Assembly (NCBI RefSeq): GCF_016827675.1
Contig: NZ_JAERJA010000005.1
Location: 146,957-210,956, forward strand
Reading direction: 5' to 3'
DNA: 64,000 bases
Source: Nocardioides limicola
Lineage (GTDB): Bacteria > Actinomycetota > Actinomycetes > Propionibacteriales > Nocardioidaceae
The notes under the pieces were generated by a model. The model did not search any database. It saw nothing but the letters and a program-made list of their open reading frames with translations, and had not been told where the DNA came from. Shown piece by piece: positions 31,250-40,002 of this stretch (position 1 is the first letter of the stretch; every line of letters starts with the position of its first letter). A program made the translations under genes and the position numbers.

Positions 31250-32032
31250 TCACTGATCGCCCAGCAGCTTCAGGATGTATCCCGGCTTGTCGGTGATCAC
31301 CGCACGCACCCCGTAGCTCTGGCAGATCTGCAGGTCGGCGGCGGTGTTCACGGTCCACACATGGATCTCCCGGCCGGCCTCAGCGAGCCGACGACCCAAG
31401 CCGGGGTGCTCGCGGAGTACGCCGATGCCGGGGCCGACGATCCACTCCGAGCCGACCACCCGGCGCAGCATCGACCATTGGTGCGCCTTGTCCATCAGCT
31501 GCACCAGCCGCAGCTCCGGCGCGAGCCGTTGCACCCGCTGCAGCGCGGAGAAGGAGAAACTCATCACCCGGGCCGGGGAGTCGGCGCCATCCCACCCGAA
31601 GTCGCGGAGCAGTTCGACCAGTCGCTTCTCGACCAGGCCGCCGAAGCGGGTGGGGTGCTTGGTCTCGATCGCGAGTTCGACCGGGCGGTGGTAGTCGGCG
31701 ACCGTCTCCAGGAGCTTGCGCAGGGTGAGCACCCGGTGGTGCTCCTCGTCCACGTCGGGCGCCTCGTCGTCCAGATCGGCCCACGGGTTCTTCCAGGTGG
31801 CGACATCGAGGTCGTGCAGGTCCTTGAGGTCCATCGTGGAGATGACCTGCTTGGTGGTGGCCACCCGCTTCAGGCTGCGGTCGTGTACGCAGACCAGGTG
31901 GCCGTCGGCCGTCAGCCGGACGTCGCACTCGAGTGCCTCGGCACCCGCATCGAGGGCGGCCAGGTAGGCGCCGAGCGTGTGCTCGGCGATGGTGTCGGAG
32001 GCGCCACGGTGGGCGACGACCTGGGGTCGCAT
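31250..32032 (-). CDS. Glycerophosphodiester phosphodiesterase
   Basis: 260 residues, GDPD fold. The N-terminal AHRGAS and the acidic ECDVRLTADGHLVCVHD segment supply the catalytic histidines and metal ligands (Glu/Asp, His). The C-terminal VHVWTVN-type segment is present as IHVWTVNTAADLQ. It hydrolyses glycerophosphodiesters to glycerol-3-phosphate and an alcohol. There is no signal peptide, so it is cytoplasmic. It ends 19 bases before the DUF5926 gene on the same strand. Confidence 0.9.
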   Translation of the reverse strand: MRPQVVAHRGASDTIAEHTLGAYLAALDAGAEALECDVRLTADGHLVCVHDRSLKRVATTKQVISTMDLKDLHDLDVATWKNPWADLDDEAPDVDEEHHRVLTLRKLLETVADYHRPVELAIETKHPTRFGGLVEKRLVELLRDFGWDGADSPARVMSFSFSALQRVQRLAPELRLVQLMDKAHQWSMLRRVVGSEWIVGPGIGVLREHPGLGRRLAEAGREIHVWTVNTAADLQICQSYGVRAVITDKPGYILKLLGDQ

Positions 32033-32144
32033 GTGCCGATTATGGAGGTTGCGGGGCCGCGGTGCGAGGCGACTGGCGGGTCGAGTTCGGATCACGCGCG
32101 CCGACCCCCTTGCCGTCTGTGCGCTGGGGGATGATGATCAAGGT

Positions 32145-32522
32145 ATGCCCACCAACGTCACCGTCACCCTGGACGACCATCCCGGCGAGCTGGCGCGGCT
32201 GGGTCGGGTGCTCGGCGCCGCCGGCGTGAACCTGGGTGGCCTGTGCGCGGTGACCAGCGGCGGCGGGAAGGCGGAGGTGCATGTGCTGGTCGATGCGCTT
32301 GCCCCGGCGATGGCCGCGCTGGAGGGCGCCGGCATCGAGATCGTCGGCGAGCAGGAGGTCGTGGTGCTGCCGTTGGATGACTCACCGGGTGCGGTCGGTG
32401 AGGTGGCTCAGCGGGTCGGCGACGCTGGCGTCAACATCTCGTTGGCCTACCTGGCGACCAACACCCGCCTGGTGCTGGCCACCGACGACTTCGCCGGCGC
32501 GTTGGCGGCGCTGCGGGACTGA
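32145..32522 (+). CDS. Tandem ACT-domain protein
   Basis: 125 residues comprising two ACT modules (about 1-68 and 70-125) with the typical DHPGELARLGRVLGAAGVN and DSPGAVGEVAQRVGDAGVN ligand-binding turns. No catalytic domain is attached. Stand-alone ACT pairs usually sense amino acids and regulate a partner enzyme. The ligand is unknown. AAGG sits immediately before the ATG, giving a short ribosome-site spacing. Confidence 0.82.
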   Translation: MPTNVTVTLDDHPGELARLGRVLGAAGVNLGGLCAVTSGGGKAEVHVLVDALAPAMAALEGAGIEIVGEQEVVVLPLDDSPGAVGEVAQRVGDAGVNISLAYLATNTRLVLATDDFAGALAALRD

Positions 32523-32622
32523 CCCCCTTCTGGCACACCCACGCCGGTGAGGTGCCTTCTCAGGGGCGGACCAGGGGTGATCCCGATGGTGGCGGAGGCG
32601 CCGCCGGGTCGATGCTCGGATC

Positions 32623-33036
32623 ATGACCCCCACCCAGCCCATCGACACGCGGATCAAGATCGCTGCACTGTGGACCGCGGTCCTGTTCGTCTTCGCCTAC
32701 GTCGACCTGTTCTCGCTGTATCGCCCCGATGTGCGAGCCGACCTCGACGCAGGGCGGCTCTTCGTCTTCGACATCACCGAGGTGTTCCTTCTCGCCACCA
32801 CGCTGTACGTGGTGGTGCCCAGCCTGATGGTCTACCTCAGCCTGGTCCTCCCCCGCCGGATCAACCGCCCGACCAACATCACCCTCGCGGTGGTGTACGC
32901 CGTCACCATCCTCGGCAGCGCGGTCGGCGAGTGGGGCTACTTCATCTTCGGCAGTGTGGTCGAGGTAGCACTGCTGGCCACGTTGGTGTGGCACGCGTGG
33001 ACGTGGCGAGCGGGGCCGGTGCCTGCCGCCGAGTGA
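32623..33036 (+). CDS. Four-helix membrane protein (DUF6326-like)
   Basis: 137 residues with four hydrophobic helices (about 14-30, 50-75, 84-103 and 107-127) and the loop FSLYRPDVRADLDAG after helix one, which resembles small actinobacterial DUF6326 proteins. No catalytic motif is visible. It is convergent with a VOC gene five bases away. Function unknown. Confidence 0.72.
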   Translation: MTPTQPIDTRIKIAALWTAVLFVFAYVDLFSLYRPDVRADLDAGRLFVFDITEVFLLATTLYVVVPSLMVYLSLVLPRRINRPTNITLAVVYAVTILGSAVGEWGYFIFGSVVEVALLATLVWHAWTWRAGPVPAAE

Positions 33037-33041
33037 GCGAC

Positions 33042-33428
33042 CTACCCCGGCAGCGGGCCTCGGCACAGGCAGAACGGGTGCCCCGCCGGGTCGGCGTACA
33101 CCTGGAAGACCTCGCCCGTGGTGGCCGGATCGTCGGCGGCCTTGAGCAGGGTCGCGCCCAGGCTGAGCGCCCTGTCGTGGGCGGCGGCGAGGTCGTCGAC
33201 CCAGACGTCGAGGTGGACCTGTTGTTGTTGCGGCCCGTCGGGCCACTGCGGGGGCACGTGGTTGGGGGCGAGTTGGATGCCCAGTCGCCATTGGCCGTCG
33301 ACGATGATGCTGTGCCAGTCCTCGTCGTCATCGGCGTCGACGGTGCCGTCGAGCAGCCCCGCCCAGAAGGTGCTCTCTGCCTCGAGGTCGGGGGCGTCGA
33401 GGACATGGATCAGTCGGGAGACGCGCAT
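33042..33428 (-). CDS. VOC (glyoxalase-like) family protein
   Basis: A 128-residue single VOC module pair with beta-alpha-beta-beta-beta pattern: [20 protein letters not shown] at the start and [22 protein letters not shown] in the second half, ending [15 protein letters not shown]. Candidate metal or ligand residues (His, His, Cys) occur at the usual places but the set is incomplete. Typical actinobacterial members of this branch have no assigned reaction. Confidence 0.82.
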   Translation of the reverse strand: MRVSRLIHVLDAPDLEAESTFWAGLLDGTVDADDDEDWHSIIVDGQWRLGIQLAPNHVPPQWPDGPQQQQVHLDVWVDDLAAAHDRALSLGATLLKAADDPATTGEVFQVYADPAGHPFCLCRGPLPG

Positions 33429-33540
33429 GCTGTCGATGCTGCCTCATCGGGTCCCGCCGGGGAAGGGCCGGAACCGGAAAGGACACTCGGCGCCCGTCCG
33501 CTCCGGAACAAAGTCGCCCACGGCTTCGGTTGTGGCGGGT

Positions 33541-33981
33541 ATGACCTTGAACGGAGAGTACGAGCCGAGCCCCACCCGATGGGTCCGCGACCAGGTGGAG
33601 GCCTACGAATCCTCCGGCGGCACCCGCGGCAACACGCTGCTCGACACCGGGATGCCGGTGATCATCATGACGTCGCTGGGGGCGCGCAGCGGCAAGATCC
33701 GCAAGACGCCGCTGATGCGCGTCGAGCACGAGGGCCGCTATGCCCTGGTGGCCTCCCAGGGCGGCGCACCCACGCACCCGACCTGGTACCACAACCTGAT
33801 CCAGCATCCCCGCATCGAACTGCAGGACGGCCCGGAGCCGGTCGAGATGACCGTGCGCGTGGTCACCGGTGAGGAGAAGGCCGAGTGGTGGCAGCGGGCC
33901 GTGGCCGCCTTCCCCTCGTACGCGGACTATCAGGCGAAGACGGACCGGGAGATCCCGGTCTTCGTCGCCGAACCGGCCTGA
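33541..33981 (+). CDS. Nitroreductase-family deazaflavin (F420)-dependent oxidoreductase, copy 2
   Basis: 146 residues, Ddn/DUF385 split barrel: [40 protein letters not shown] and the C-terminal [14 protein letters not shown]. The [11 protein letters not shown] loop is the conserved F420 phosphate-binding region. It is paralogous to the protein at 27355 and closer to canonical members. It converges on the sheath-like gene with 16 bases between. Physiological substrate unknown. Confidence 0.87.
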   Translation: MTLNGEYEPSPTRWVRDQVEAYESSGGTRGNTLLDTGMPVIIMTSLGARSGKIRKTPLMRVEHEGRYALVASQGGAPTHPTWYHNLIQHPRIELQDGPEPVEMTVRVVTGEEKAEWWQRAVAAFPSYADYQAKTDREIPVFVAEPA

Positions 33982-33997
33982 GCAACCTCGACGCCGG

Positions 33998-34984
33998 CTA
34001 GCGCAGGGTCTGGGTGGTGACCCGGCTGACCACGAACTCACCCGGTTTCATGAACGCGACGCCGATCAACACGATCAGCCGGCCCTGGTCAATGTCGGCC
34101 TGGGTCATCGTGGTCCGGTCGCAGCGCACGAAGTAGGCGTGGTCGGGTCTGCTCCCGACCAGCGCACCCTCGCGCCACAGGCCGTCCAGGAAATCCTCGA
34201 CGAGCCCTCGGGCTCGCGCCCACAGGTGCTCGCCGTGGGGCTCGAAGACGGTCCATCGCAGCCCGTTGGTGATCGAGTCGAGGAGCCACAGGTGGCAGCG
34301 CCGCAGGCTCAGGTACTTCCAGTCGTGGCCCTCGGGGGCGGCGGTCCGCGAACCCCAGATGATCGGCGGGCCGGCGTGGAAGGTGCGCACCAGGTTGAGC
34401 CGGGAATGCTGCGGGGGCGGCGGATCAGCGGTGAGCCCGAGGACGGTCGCGTCTGGGCCGCTGGGGGCCTTCCAGATGCCTCGACTCAGGTCGGTACGGC
34501 GTACCACCCCGGCCACCGCGGCCGACGTCCACACCGGCCTGCCGTCGGGGTCGCGGAGCCCCGGGGCGTAGACGGCCGCGTTCTCGCCGAGGCCTGGCGC
34601 GATGGTGCCCGCAGCATGATGGCTCAACAGGACGCAGCGGTGCGCCAGGCACCAGGCGTGGACGTCGGCCTCGTGGCCGCGGAGCAACTGCGGGGCGATC
34701 ACGAGCAATGTCACTGCTGCCTCGGCGAGGGCCTCCAGGGCCGGCCCGACGTCGGTGGCGCGGACCACGAGCAGTGCGTCGCCTCCCTGGCCGACGTAGG
34801 CAGCGACGGCACGGCGCAGCGGCGTGTCGGCCGACCCGAAGGTGGCATCGAAGTCGCTCAGCCCGCGGACCTGGATCGGTTGCAGCCGAGGCCCGCGCCG
34901 CGCCCGGCCGACGAAGGCGACCTGCGACACTGCCGGCTCGATCCGGAGAGGGGCCGCGATCTCCTCGATGTAGTGACCGGGCAT
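33998..34984 (-). CDS. Orphan phage/contractile tail sheath-like protein, short form
   Basis: 328 residues. The C-terminal half carries the conserved sheath core: NLVRTFHAGPPIIWGSRT, YLSLRRCHLWLLDSITNGLR, VFEPHGEHLWARARGLVEDF, and FVRCDRTTMTQADIDQGRL ending IGVAFMKPGEFVV. The N-terminus has the sheath-like GLSDFDATFGSADTPLRRAV. Typical sheaths have 400-550 residues, so an outer domain is missing. No tube, baseplate, spike or AAA+ gene is adjacent. It could be a remnant or a repurposed standalone protein. It has no clear ribosome site and is divergent from arr. Confidence 0.82.
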   Translation of the reverse strand: MPGHYIEEIAAPLRIEPAVSQVAFVGRARRGPRLQPIQVRGLSDFDATFGSADTPLRRAVAAYVGQGGDALLVVRATDVGPALEALAEAAVTLLVIAPQLLRGHEADVHAWCLAHRCVLLSHHAAGTIAPGLGENAAVYAPGLRDPDGRPVWTSAAVAGVVRRTDLSRGIWKAPSGPDATVLGLTADPPPPQHSRLNLVRTFHAGPPIIWGSRTAAPEGHDWKYLSLRRCHLWLLDSITNGLRWTVFEPHGEHLWARARGLVEDFLDGLWREGALVGSRPDHAYFVRCDRTTMTQADIDQGRLIVLIGVAFMKPGEFVVSRVTTQTLR

Positions 34985-35026
34985 GACGTCAGTATGACTT
35001 CACCTGCACGGCCGATACTGTGGTTC

Positions 35027-35063
35027 TGACTTCCGCACCGTGACTTCCGAACCGTGACTTCCG
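35027..35063. repeat. Three 14-bp direct repeats between the sheath-like gene and arr
   Basis: TGACTTCCG occurs at 35027, 35041 and 35055, an exact 14-base period, with a fourth related TGACTTC at 34995. They lie in the 132-base divergent spacer. They could bind a regulator of either gene; no regulator is adjacent. Confidence 0.6.
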
Positions 35064-35116
35064 CGCTCCTACCGCGTTCGCTGGGGGACACACCGACACC
35101 ATCGACGGAGGCATCC

Positions 35117-35542
35117 ATGGAGAGCGCCCAGTCGCCCCGAATCGAAGACGCCGGCCCGTTCTTCCACGGCACCAAGGCCGATCTGAGACCCGGCGACGTG
35201 CTGGAGGCGGGCTTCGTCTCCAACTACGGGACCCGGCGTACGGCCAACCACGTGTATCTGACCGCCACCATGGATGCAGCCATCTGGGGGGCGGAACTCG
35301 CCGTCGGCGACGGACCGGGCCGGATCTATCGGGTGGAGCCCACCGGTGACCTCGAGAACGATCCCAACCTGACGGACAAGAGGTTCCCCGGCAACCCGAC
35401 CCGGTCCTACCGCACCCAGCAGCCGGTGCGGGTGGTCGGCGAGATCCTGGACTGGGAGGGGCACCCTCCCGAGGTGTTGCAGCAGATGCGTGACCACCTC
35501 GCCGAGCTCAAGGAGCGCGGCGTCGAGGCGATCGACGACTGA
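35117..35542 (+). CDS. arr: Rifamycin ADP-ribosyltransferase Arr
   Basis: 141 residues, the usual size of Arr. The NAD site elements FFHGTKADL, the central VYLTATMDAAIWGAELA and RIYRVEPTGD are present. Arr transfers ADP-ribose from NAD to the rifamycin ansa hydroxyl and inactivates the drug; chromosomal copies are common in actinomycetes. The ATG at 35117 follows GGAGG by five bases. It is convergent with a lipoprotein gene across a strong terminator. Confidence 0.92.
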   Translation: MESAQSPRIEDAGPFFHGTKADLRPGDVLEAGFVSNYGTRRTANHVYLTATMDAAIWGAELAVGDGPGRIYRVEPTGDLENDPNLTDKRFPGNPTRSYRTQQPVRVVGEILDWEGHPPEVLQQMRDHLAELKERGVEAIDD

Positions 35543-35555
35543 GAACCAACCCGAA

Positions 35556-35590
35556 GCCAGGGGAGGGCCCCCCGTTGACCCTCCCCTGGC
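35556..35590. terminator. Bidirectional hairpin between arr and the lipoprotein gene
   Basis: Perfect 12-base arms GCCAGGGGAGGG (35556-35567) and CCCTCCCCTGGC (35579-35590) with an 11-base loop lie centrally between two convergent stops. No T-run follows on either strand, as usual for high-GC genomes. Confidence 0.75.
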
Positions 35591-35602
35591 CCGTTCTCGG
35601 GG

Positions 35603-36220
35603 TCAGGCTGGGAGCGGGAACTCCCACACCTTGGCTGGGATGACCCTGTCCTGGCCGATCACGCTGGCCTCCCGCCGCTCGTAGTTCAGCGTGTAGGTGT
35701 CGGCCTTGGTGTTGACCTGGAAGGCGATCCATCCGATGCCGCTCTCACCACGGCTCACACCGGTGAACGGCGTGAATCCGGCGGCTTCCATCGCGTCGGC
35801 GGCGATGGTGGTGGCCGAGTTGGCGGTGCCGTCCGGCGAGGTGATCTTGAACCCGCCCTGGACCCCGCCGGAGAACTCCGACCCGGCCGTGACGTCCACC
35901 TCGACGAGGACCAACTCCCCGCTCTCGCGGAGCGAGGTGAAATTGTCGGGGACGGGGAAGTTGCGGACCAGACCGGTGATCGTGAACGAGTGACCGAGCT
36001 CCTCGTCCTCGAACGCCTCCGAGAGCTCCACCTTCTCCGGCGCGCCCGCCTCGGGCTCCGGCTCAGCCTCAGGCTCCGTCTCCTCGGCCGGGGCCGGCGA
36101 GTCAGGCGTCGTGGGCGATTCAGCCACCGGCTCGTCGGCGGCTGAGTCGACGGCGTCGCTGTCACTGCAGCCGGTCAGAACAAGTGCCGCTGCCAGGGCA
36201 GCGGCGGCGAGGTGGCGCAT
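35603..36220 (-). CDS. Secreted lipoprotein with DUF4352-like domain
   Basis: 205 residues. The lipobox LTGC (Cys18) follows a short signal peptide; then comes a long acidic Pro/Glu linker (about 20-62), then a beta-sandwich region (HSFTITGLVRNFPVPDN, LVLVEVDVTAGSEFSGGVQG, GWIAFQVNTKADTYTLNYE) typical of DUF4352-like surface proteins. The protein is likely anchored to the outer face of the membrane. Ligand unknown. It is divergent from the sensor kinase gene. Confidence 0.82.
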   Translation of the reverse strand: MRHLAAAALAAALVLTGCSDSDAVDSAADEPVAESPTTPDSPAPAEETEPEAEPEPEAGAPEKVELSEAFEDEELGHSFTITGLVRNFPVPDNFTSLRESGELVLVEVDVTAGSEFSGGVQGGFKITSPDGTANSATTIAADAMEAAGFTPFTGVSRGESGIGWIAFQVNTKADTYTLNYERREASVIGQDRVIPAKVWEFPLPA

Positions 36221-36396
36221 TTCGTATTCCTTCGGTAGTCACGAGTCGAGTTGCCCCGCCGTCACGGTGCGCGACAGGCGGGGCCCATGCCGATGCTGTC
36301 ACCGCCAGGCCTCCTGGGGACCCAACGAAATCGCACACTTCGGTGACAACGGTGGGCATCTCGTCGGTGGCCGTCGCGATCAGGCAGGATGCCCTC

Positions 36397-37656
36397 ATGC
36401 CTGCGAACTCGGACGCGCATGGGCCGCGGTGGCCGCGGTGGCCGCGTTGGCAGCCATTCGGCAGACTCGGCCCGCTGCCGACGACCGCACAGGGCGCCGA
36501 GATGGCCGTGGTCATCTTCATTCTCGGGATCCGGCTGGGAACCTTGATCCAGATGGCGCCCGCGCTGCCCCACGGGATCGAGGTCTCTCCCCATCCACGT
36601 TTGTACGTGGTGAGCTTCGTGGTAGCGGCCGCGGCAGCCGTCGCGATCAGTCTGTACGCCGTCCGCCGAGGGCGTCCGCCAGGCCCCTGGGTCGTGGCGG
36701 TCGACGTGACCGTTGCCGTGGCATTGCTGATCCTGGGTGGCGTGGTGGTTCCCACCGACCACCGGCTGGGCACCTGGGAGGGGTTCCAACCCGGCTACGC
36801 GCTGTCGGTGCTGTTGTCCTCCTCCTTCGTCCGCTCGCGAACCTTGTGGGTGGCCAGCATCGGCGCCGTGATCGGCGGCCACCTGGTGTACGTCGGCGGT
36901 GGGGGTGAGTCAGCCGCCGCATCGGCCAGCACCACGGTCGGCAACGCGCTGTCGTACGTGGTGCTCACCTTTGTGACGCGACTCGCGGTCTCCTACGTCC
37001 GGCGGATCAGCGCCGATGCCGACCGGGCCCGCGCCCGCGCCAGTGAGCTGGCTCGACGCGAAGAGGAGCGGCTGGCGCAGGCGACCTTCCACAATGGCGC
37101 CACGGTGATGCGTCTGCTCTCCGACCCCGAGCTCGATCCAGCCACCCGCACGCTGCTGCAGGAGCAGGCCAAGGTCGAGGCCCGGCGGATGCGGTCCTAC
37201 CTGCGCGGCGAGCGCGTCGATGCTCCAGCGGGCGCCGCCACCCAGACCTCCCTCGCGCAGGCGTTGGCCCAGACCTGCGGCCAGTTCGGAGACCTGTCCA
37301 TCGAGCACGCCCTCGACCTGACCGCTGACGTGGAGCTGCCCGCGGCCGACGTCGGTGCACTACAGCGAGCCATGGACAGCATCCTGAACAACATCCGCCT
37401 TCATGCCGACGCACATCAGGTGGTGGTGCACCTCGACGCCGGCGAACCCGCGGGCGGCTGGACGCTCACCATCCATGACGATGGGCGAGGCTTCGACGCC
37501 GTGCCCGCGAACTACGGGATCGGACTCCGGGAACTGGTCGTTGCTCAACTCCGCAACCGACAGATCGAGGCCACCATCGAGTCCCACCTCGGCGTCGGCA
37601 CCACGGTGACGCTGACCGGGCCCGCCACCCGACCGATCCCCTCGGAGCAGCCATGA
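36397..37656 (+). CDS. Membrane sensor histidine kinase (NarX/DesK-like)
   Basis: 419 residues from the ATG at 36397. Four to six hydrophobic helices occupy about 37-190. A cytoplasmic dimerisation segment contains FHNGATVMRLL, where HN replaces the usual HD at the phospho-acceptor. A C-terminal HATPase has N-box DSILNNIRLHAD, G1 DDGRGFD and G2 GIGLREL. It overlaps the response-regulator gene by four bases. The signal is unknown, and the membrane region lacks a recognisable extracytoplasmic sensor. Confidence 0.88.
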   Translation: MPANSDAHGPRWPRWPRWQPFGRLGPLPTTAQGAEMAVVIFILGIRLGTLIQMAPALPHGIEVSPHPRLYVVSFVVAAAAAVAISLYAVRRGRPPGPWVVAVDVTVAVALLILGGVVVPTDHRLGTWEGFQPGYALSVLLSSSFVRSRTLWVASIGAVIGGHLVYVGGGGESAAASASTTVGNALSYVVLTFVTRLAVSYVRRISADADRARARASELARREEERLAQATFHNGATVMRLLSDPELDPATRTLLQEQAKVEARRMRSYLRGERVDAPAGAATQTSLAQALAQTCGQFGDLSIEHALDLTADVELPAADVGALQRAMDSILNNIRLHADAHQVVVHLDAGEPAGGWTLTIHDDGRGFDAVPANYGIGLRELVVAQLRNRQIEATIESHLGVGTTVTLTGPATRPIPSEQP

Positions 37657-38360
37657 CCATCTCCGCCGTCGCCGTCGACGACTCCACGGTGATCCGTGAG
37701 TCACTGCCGCTGCTGATGCCCGAGATCCGATTCGTCGGTCGATACGCCACCGTCGAGCGGCTGCTCGTCGAGCGACCGACCGCCGACCTCGCGGTGCTCG
37801 ACCTGCACCTGGTCAATGAGCGCCAACCCTCGGTGCGCCAGGGCCTCGCGGCGGTACGCGCTGTCGTCGCCGCCGGCTACCGGGTGTGCGTCTACAGCCA
37901 GGAGGAGCGGCGGTTCGTGCTGGCCGCCTGCATCGCGGCGGGGGCCGGCGGCATCGTCGCCAAGTCGGCCCCGCTGGCCGAGGTCCAGGAGAGCTTCCGG
38001 GACGTGGCCGCCGGCCGTGTCGTCGTACCTCAGTCGATCATCAGCCTGATGGAGATCCTGGTCCGCCGCAACTGCATCACCATCATCGGCGAGCGGCAAC
38101 GCCAGGTCCTTGCGGCTCGAGCGCGAGGTCTGACGTACGCCGAGATGAGCACGAAGCTGTTCCTGTCCGAATCCACCCTCCGCGGCTACTGGCGCGACCT
38201 GACCCTGAACGTGTCGTCGTACCTGCAGCAGACCACTCCCCACGACATCGAGCATGCGCTCGGTCTGAAGCCCGGCGACCTCTTGGACTTCTGGCCGATG
38301 CAGCCAGCCAGCACCGACCGCCCCGGCGCCGAGTGGTGGAAGCTCACCGAGCCCAGCTGA
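37653..38360 (+). CDS. LuxR/NarL-type response regulator
   Basis: 235 residues. The receiver domain shows the acidic pocket VDDS (8-11), phospho-acceptor region VLDLHL and Lys in IVAKSAPL. A C-terminal GerE-like helix-turn-helix is GERQRQVLAARARGLTYAEM through LSESTLRGYWRDL. It is coupled to the kinase gene by an ATGA overlap. A C-terminal extension of about 45 residues (PHDIEHALGLKPGDLLDFW) is unusual and may be a regulatory tail. Converges on acdS. Confidence 0.9.
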   Translation: MTISAVAVDDSTVIRESLPLLMPEIRFVGRYATVERLLVERPTADLAVLDLHLVNERQPSVRQGLAAVRAVVAAGYRVCVYSQEERRFVLAACIAAGAGGIVAKSAPLAEVQESFRDVAAGRVVVPQSIISLMEILVRRNCITIIGERQRQVLAARARGLTYAEMSTKLFLSESTLRGYWRDLTLNVSSYLQQTTPHDIEHALGLKPGDLLDFWPMQPASTDRPGAEWWKLTEPS

Positions 38361-38394
38361 GGCACCGCTCCCCACGGCCGTGCCAGGGAGGCGG

Positions 38395-39417
38395 TCAGTC
38401 GCCGAAGATGCCGCTGTAGGCGTTGAGGGCGGGCTGCCCGCCGAGGTGGGCGTAGAGGACGGTGGAGTCCTTGCCGATCTCCCCCTGGGTCACCAGGTCG
38501 ATCAGCCCGGCCATCGACTTTCCTTCGTAGACGGGGTCGATGATCATCCCCTCGAGGCGTCCCGACAGCCGGATCGCGTCGATGGTGGACTCCACCGGGA
38601 TGCCGTAGAGGTCCCCGGCCCAGCCGTCGAGCACGGTGATCTCGTCGTCGCGGAGATCCCGGGGTACGCCGATCAGATCGGCGCAGTTCCGGGCGATCCG
38701 GTCGACCTGGGAGCGGGTCTTCTCGAGGGTGGCGGAGGCGTCGATGCCGAGGATCCGACGTGGCCGGCCGCCGGCCTCCTCGAGGGCGGCGAACCCGGCG
38801 ATCATGCCGGCGTGGGTGGAGCCGGTGACCGTGCAGACGACGATGGTGTCGAAGAAGACGCCGAGCTGTCGCTCCTGCTCTGCCACCTCATAGGCCCAGT
38901 TCGCGAAGCCGAGTCCGCCGAGCCGGTGCTCGGAGGCGCCCGCCGGGATCGGGTACGGCGTACCCCCGGAGGCCTCGACCTCGTCGATGGCCTGCTGCCA
39001 GGACTGGCGGATCCCGATGTCGAAGCCGGCCGGGTTCAGCCGGACGTCGGCGCCCATGATCCGCGACAGCAGGATGTTGCCGACCCTGTCGTTGACCGGG
39101 TCGTCCCAATCGACCCACCGCTCCTGGACAAGCCTGACCTTGAGCCCGAGCTTGGCGCCGACCGCCGCGACCTGACGGGTGTGGTTGGACTGGTAGCCGC
39201 CGATGGAGACCAGCGTGTCAGCGCCCGAGGCGAGCACGTCAGGGACGATGTACTCGAGTTTGCGGATCTTGTTGCCGCCGTAGGCGAGGCCTGAACTGAC
39301 GTCCTCACGCTTGGCCCAGATCTGCGCCCCGCCCAGATGCGCGGTGAGCCTGTCGAGGTGGTGGACGGGGCTGGGGCCGAAGGTGAGCGGATACCGCTCG
39401 AAGTCGTGGATCGACAT
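38395..39417 (-). CDS. acdS: 1-aminocyclopropane-1-carboxylate deaminase
   Basis: 340 residues, PLP fold type II. The N-terminus [19 protein letters not shown] is diagnostic. Lys50 (GGNKIRK) binds PLP and Ser77 (GGYQSNHT) matches the nucleophile Ser78. Glu298 (DPVYEGKSM) and Leu325 (YAHLGG) match the Glu295/Leu322 pair that separates true ACC deaminases from D-cysteine desulfhydrases. It degrades the plant ethylene precursor to ammonia and 2-oxobutyrate, suggesting contact with plants. GAGGAG precedes the ATG. ohrR lies upstream on the same strand; no Lrp-type AcdR is adjacent. Confidence 0.93.
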   Translation of the reverse strand: MSIHDFERYPLTFGPSPVHHLDRLTAHLGGAQIWAKREDVSSGLAYGGNKIRKLEYIVPDVLASGADTLVSIGGYQSNHTRQVAAVGAKLGLKVRLVQERWVDWDDPVNDRVGNILLSRIMGADVRLNPAGFDIGIRQSWQQAIDEVEASGGTPYPIPAGASEHRLGGLGFANWAYEVAEQERQLGVFFDTIVVCTVTGSTHAGMIAGFAALEEAGGRPRRILGIDASATLEKTRSQVDRIARNCADLIGVPRDLRDDEITVLDGWAGDLYGIPVESTIDAIRLSGRLEGMIIDPVYEGKSMAGLIDLVTQGEIGKDSTVLYAHLGGQPALNAYSGIFGD

Positions 39418-39491
39418 GGCGCTCCTCGGGTCGGTGGTCCTGTCGACGATGACACAGGGGTCCACGGTCACAGGTGTCCACGCCCGGCCGC

Positions 39492-39953
39492 TCAGCGTGT
39501 GGTCGACTCGGGGAGCTCTCCGTCGAGACGGTCCAGGAGCCTGCCGAGGAGTCGATGCAACTGGCGGGATTCGTCCTCGTCGAGCCCGAACGCCTCGACG
39601 AGGCGGGCGGGGATGTGAGCGACCTGGTCCTGCAGGTCCCGTCCGGCGGCGGTGACCGTGACCAGCACGCGCCGCTCGTCGAGCGTGTCACGTTGCCGGG
39701 TGACGAGGCCGGCCTGCTCGAGTCGCTTGATGACAGGGGTGAGGGTGCCGGAGTCGAGCCGGAGTCGCCCACCCAGGTCGCCGACGGTCATCGGCTCGTC
39801 GTCGCCCCAGAGGGCGAGGAGCGTGAGGTACTGCGGATAGGTGAGCCCGAACTCCCGCAGCAACGGCCCGTAGGCGCGGGTGACCGCACGGGTGGCGGCG
39901 TACAGCGGGAAGCAGAGCTGAGCGTCGAGGTCGAGCTGGGGGTGACGGGACAC
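39492..39953 (-). CDS. ohrR: MarR-family organic peroxide sensor OhrR
   Basis: 153 residues from the GTG at 39953. The peroxide-sensing cysteine is Cys14 in [11 protein letters not shown], equivalent to Cys15 of B. subtilis OhrR. The winged helix includes [24 protein letters not shown] and the wing [13 protein letters not shown]. No second C-terminal cysteine is seen, so it is of the one-Cys type. It represses the divergent ohr through the palindrome at 39968-39986 until organic hydroperoxide oxidises the cysteine. Confidence 0.92.
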   Translation of the reverse strand: MSRHPQLDLDAQLCFPLYAATRAVTRAYGPLLREFGLTYPQYLTLLALWGDDEPMTVGDLGGRLRLDSGTLTPVIKRLEQAGLVTRQRDTLDERRVLVTVTAAGRDLQDQVAHIPARLVEAFGLDEDESRQLHRLLGRLLDRLDGELPESTTR

Positions 39954-39966
39954 ACGACGAGCATAC

Positions 39967-39996
39967 TTGCGCAATTCGATTGCGCACAACTATATT
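39967..39996 (+). promoter_or_regulatory. ohr promoter and OhrR operator
   Basis: The palindrome TGCGCAAT-tcg-ATTGCGCA (39968-39986) overlaps TTGCGC (39967-39972), followed after 18 bases by TATATT (39991-39996). The ohr ATG is only six bases past this -10 box, so the transcript is probably leaderless. Occupied by OhrR, the site would block the promoter. Confidence 0.75.
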
Positions 39997-40002
39997 GAGC
40001 CC

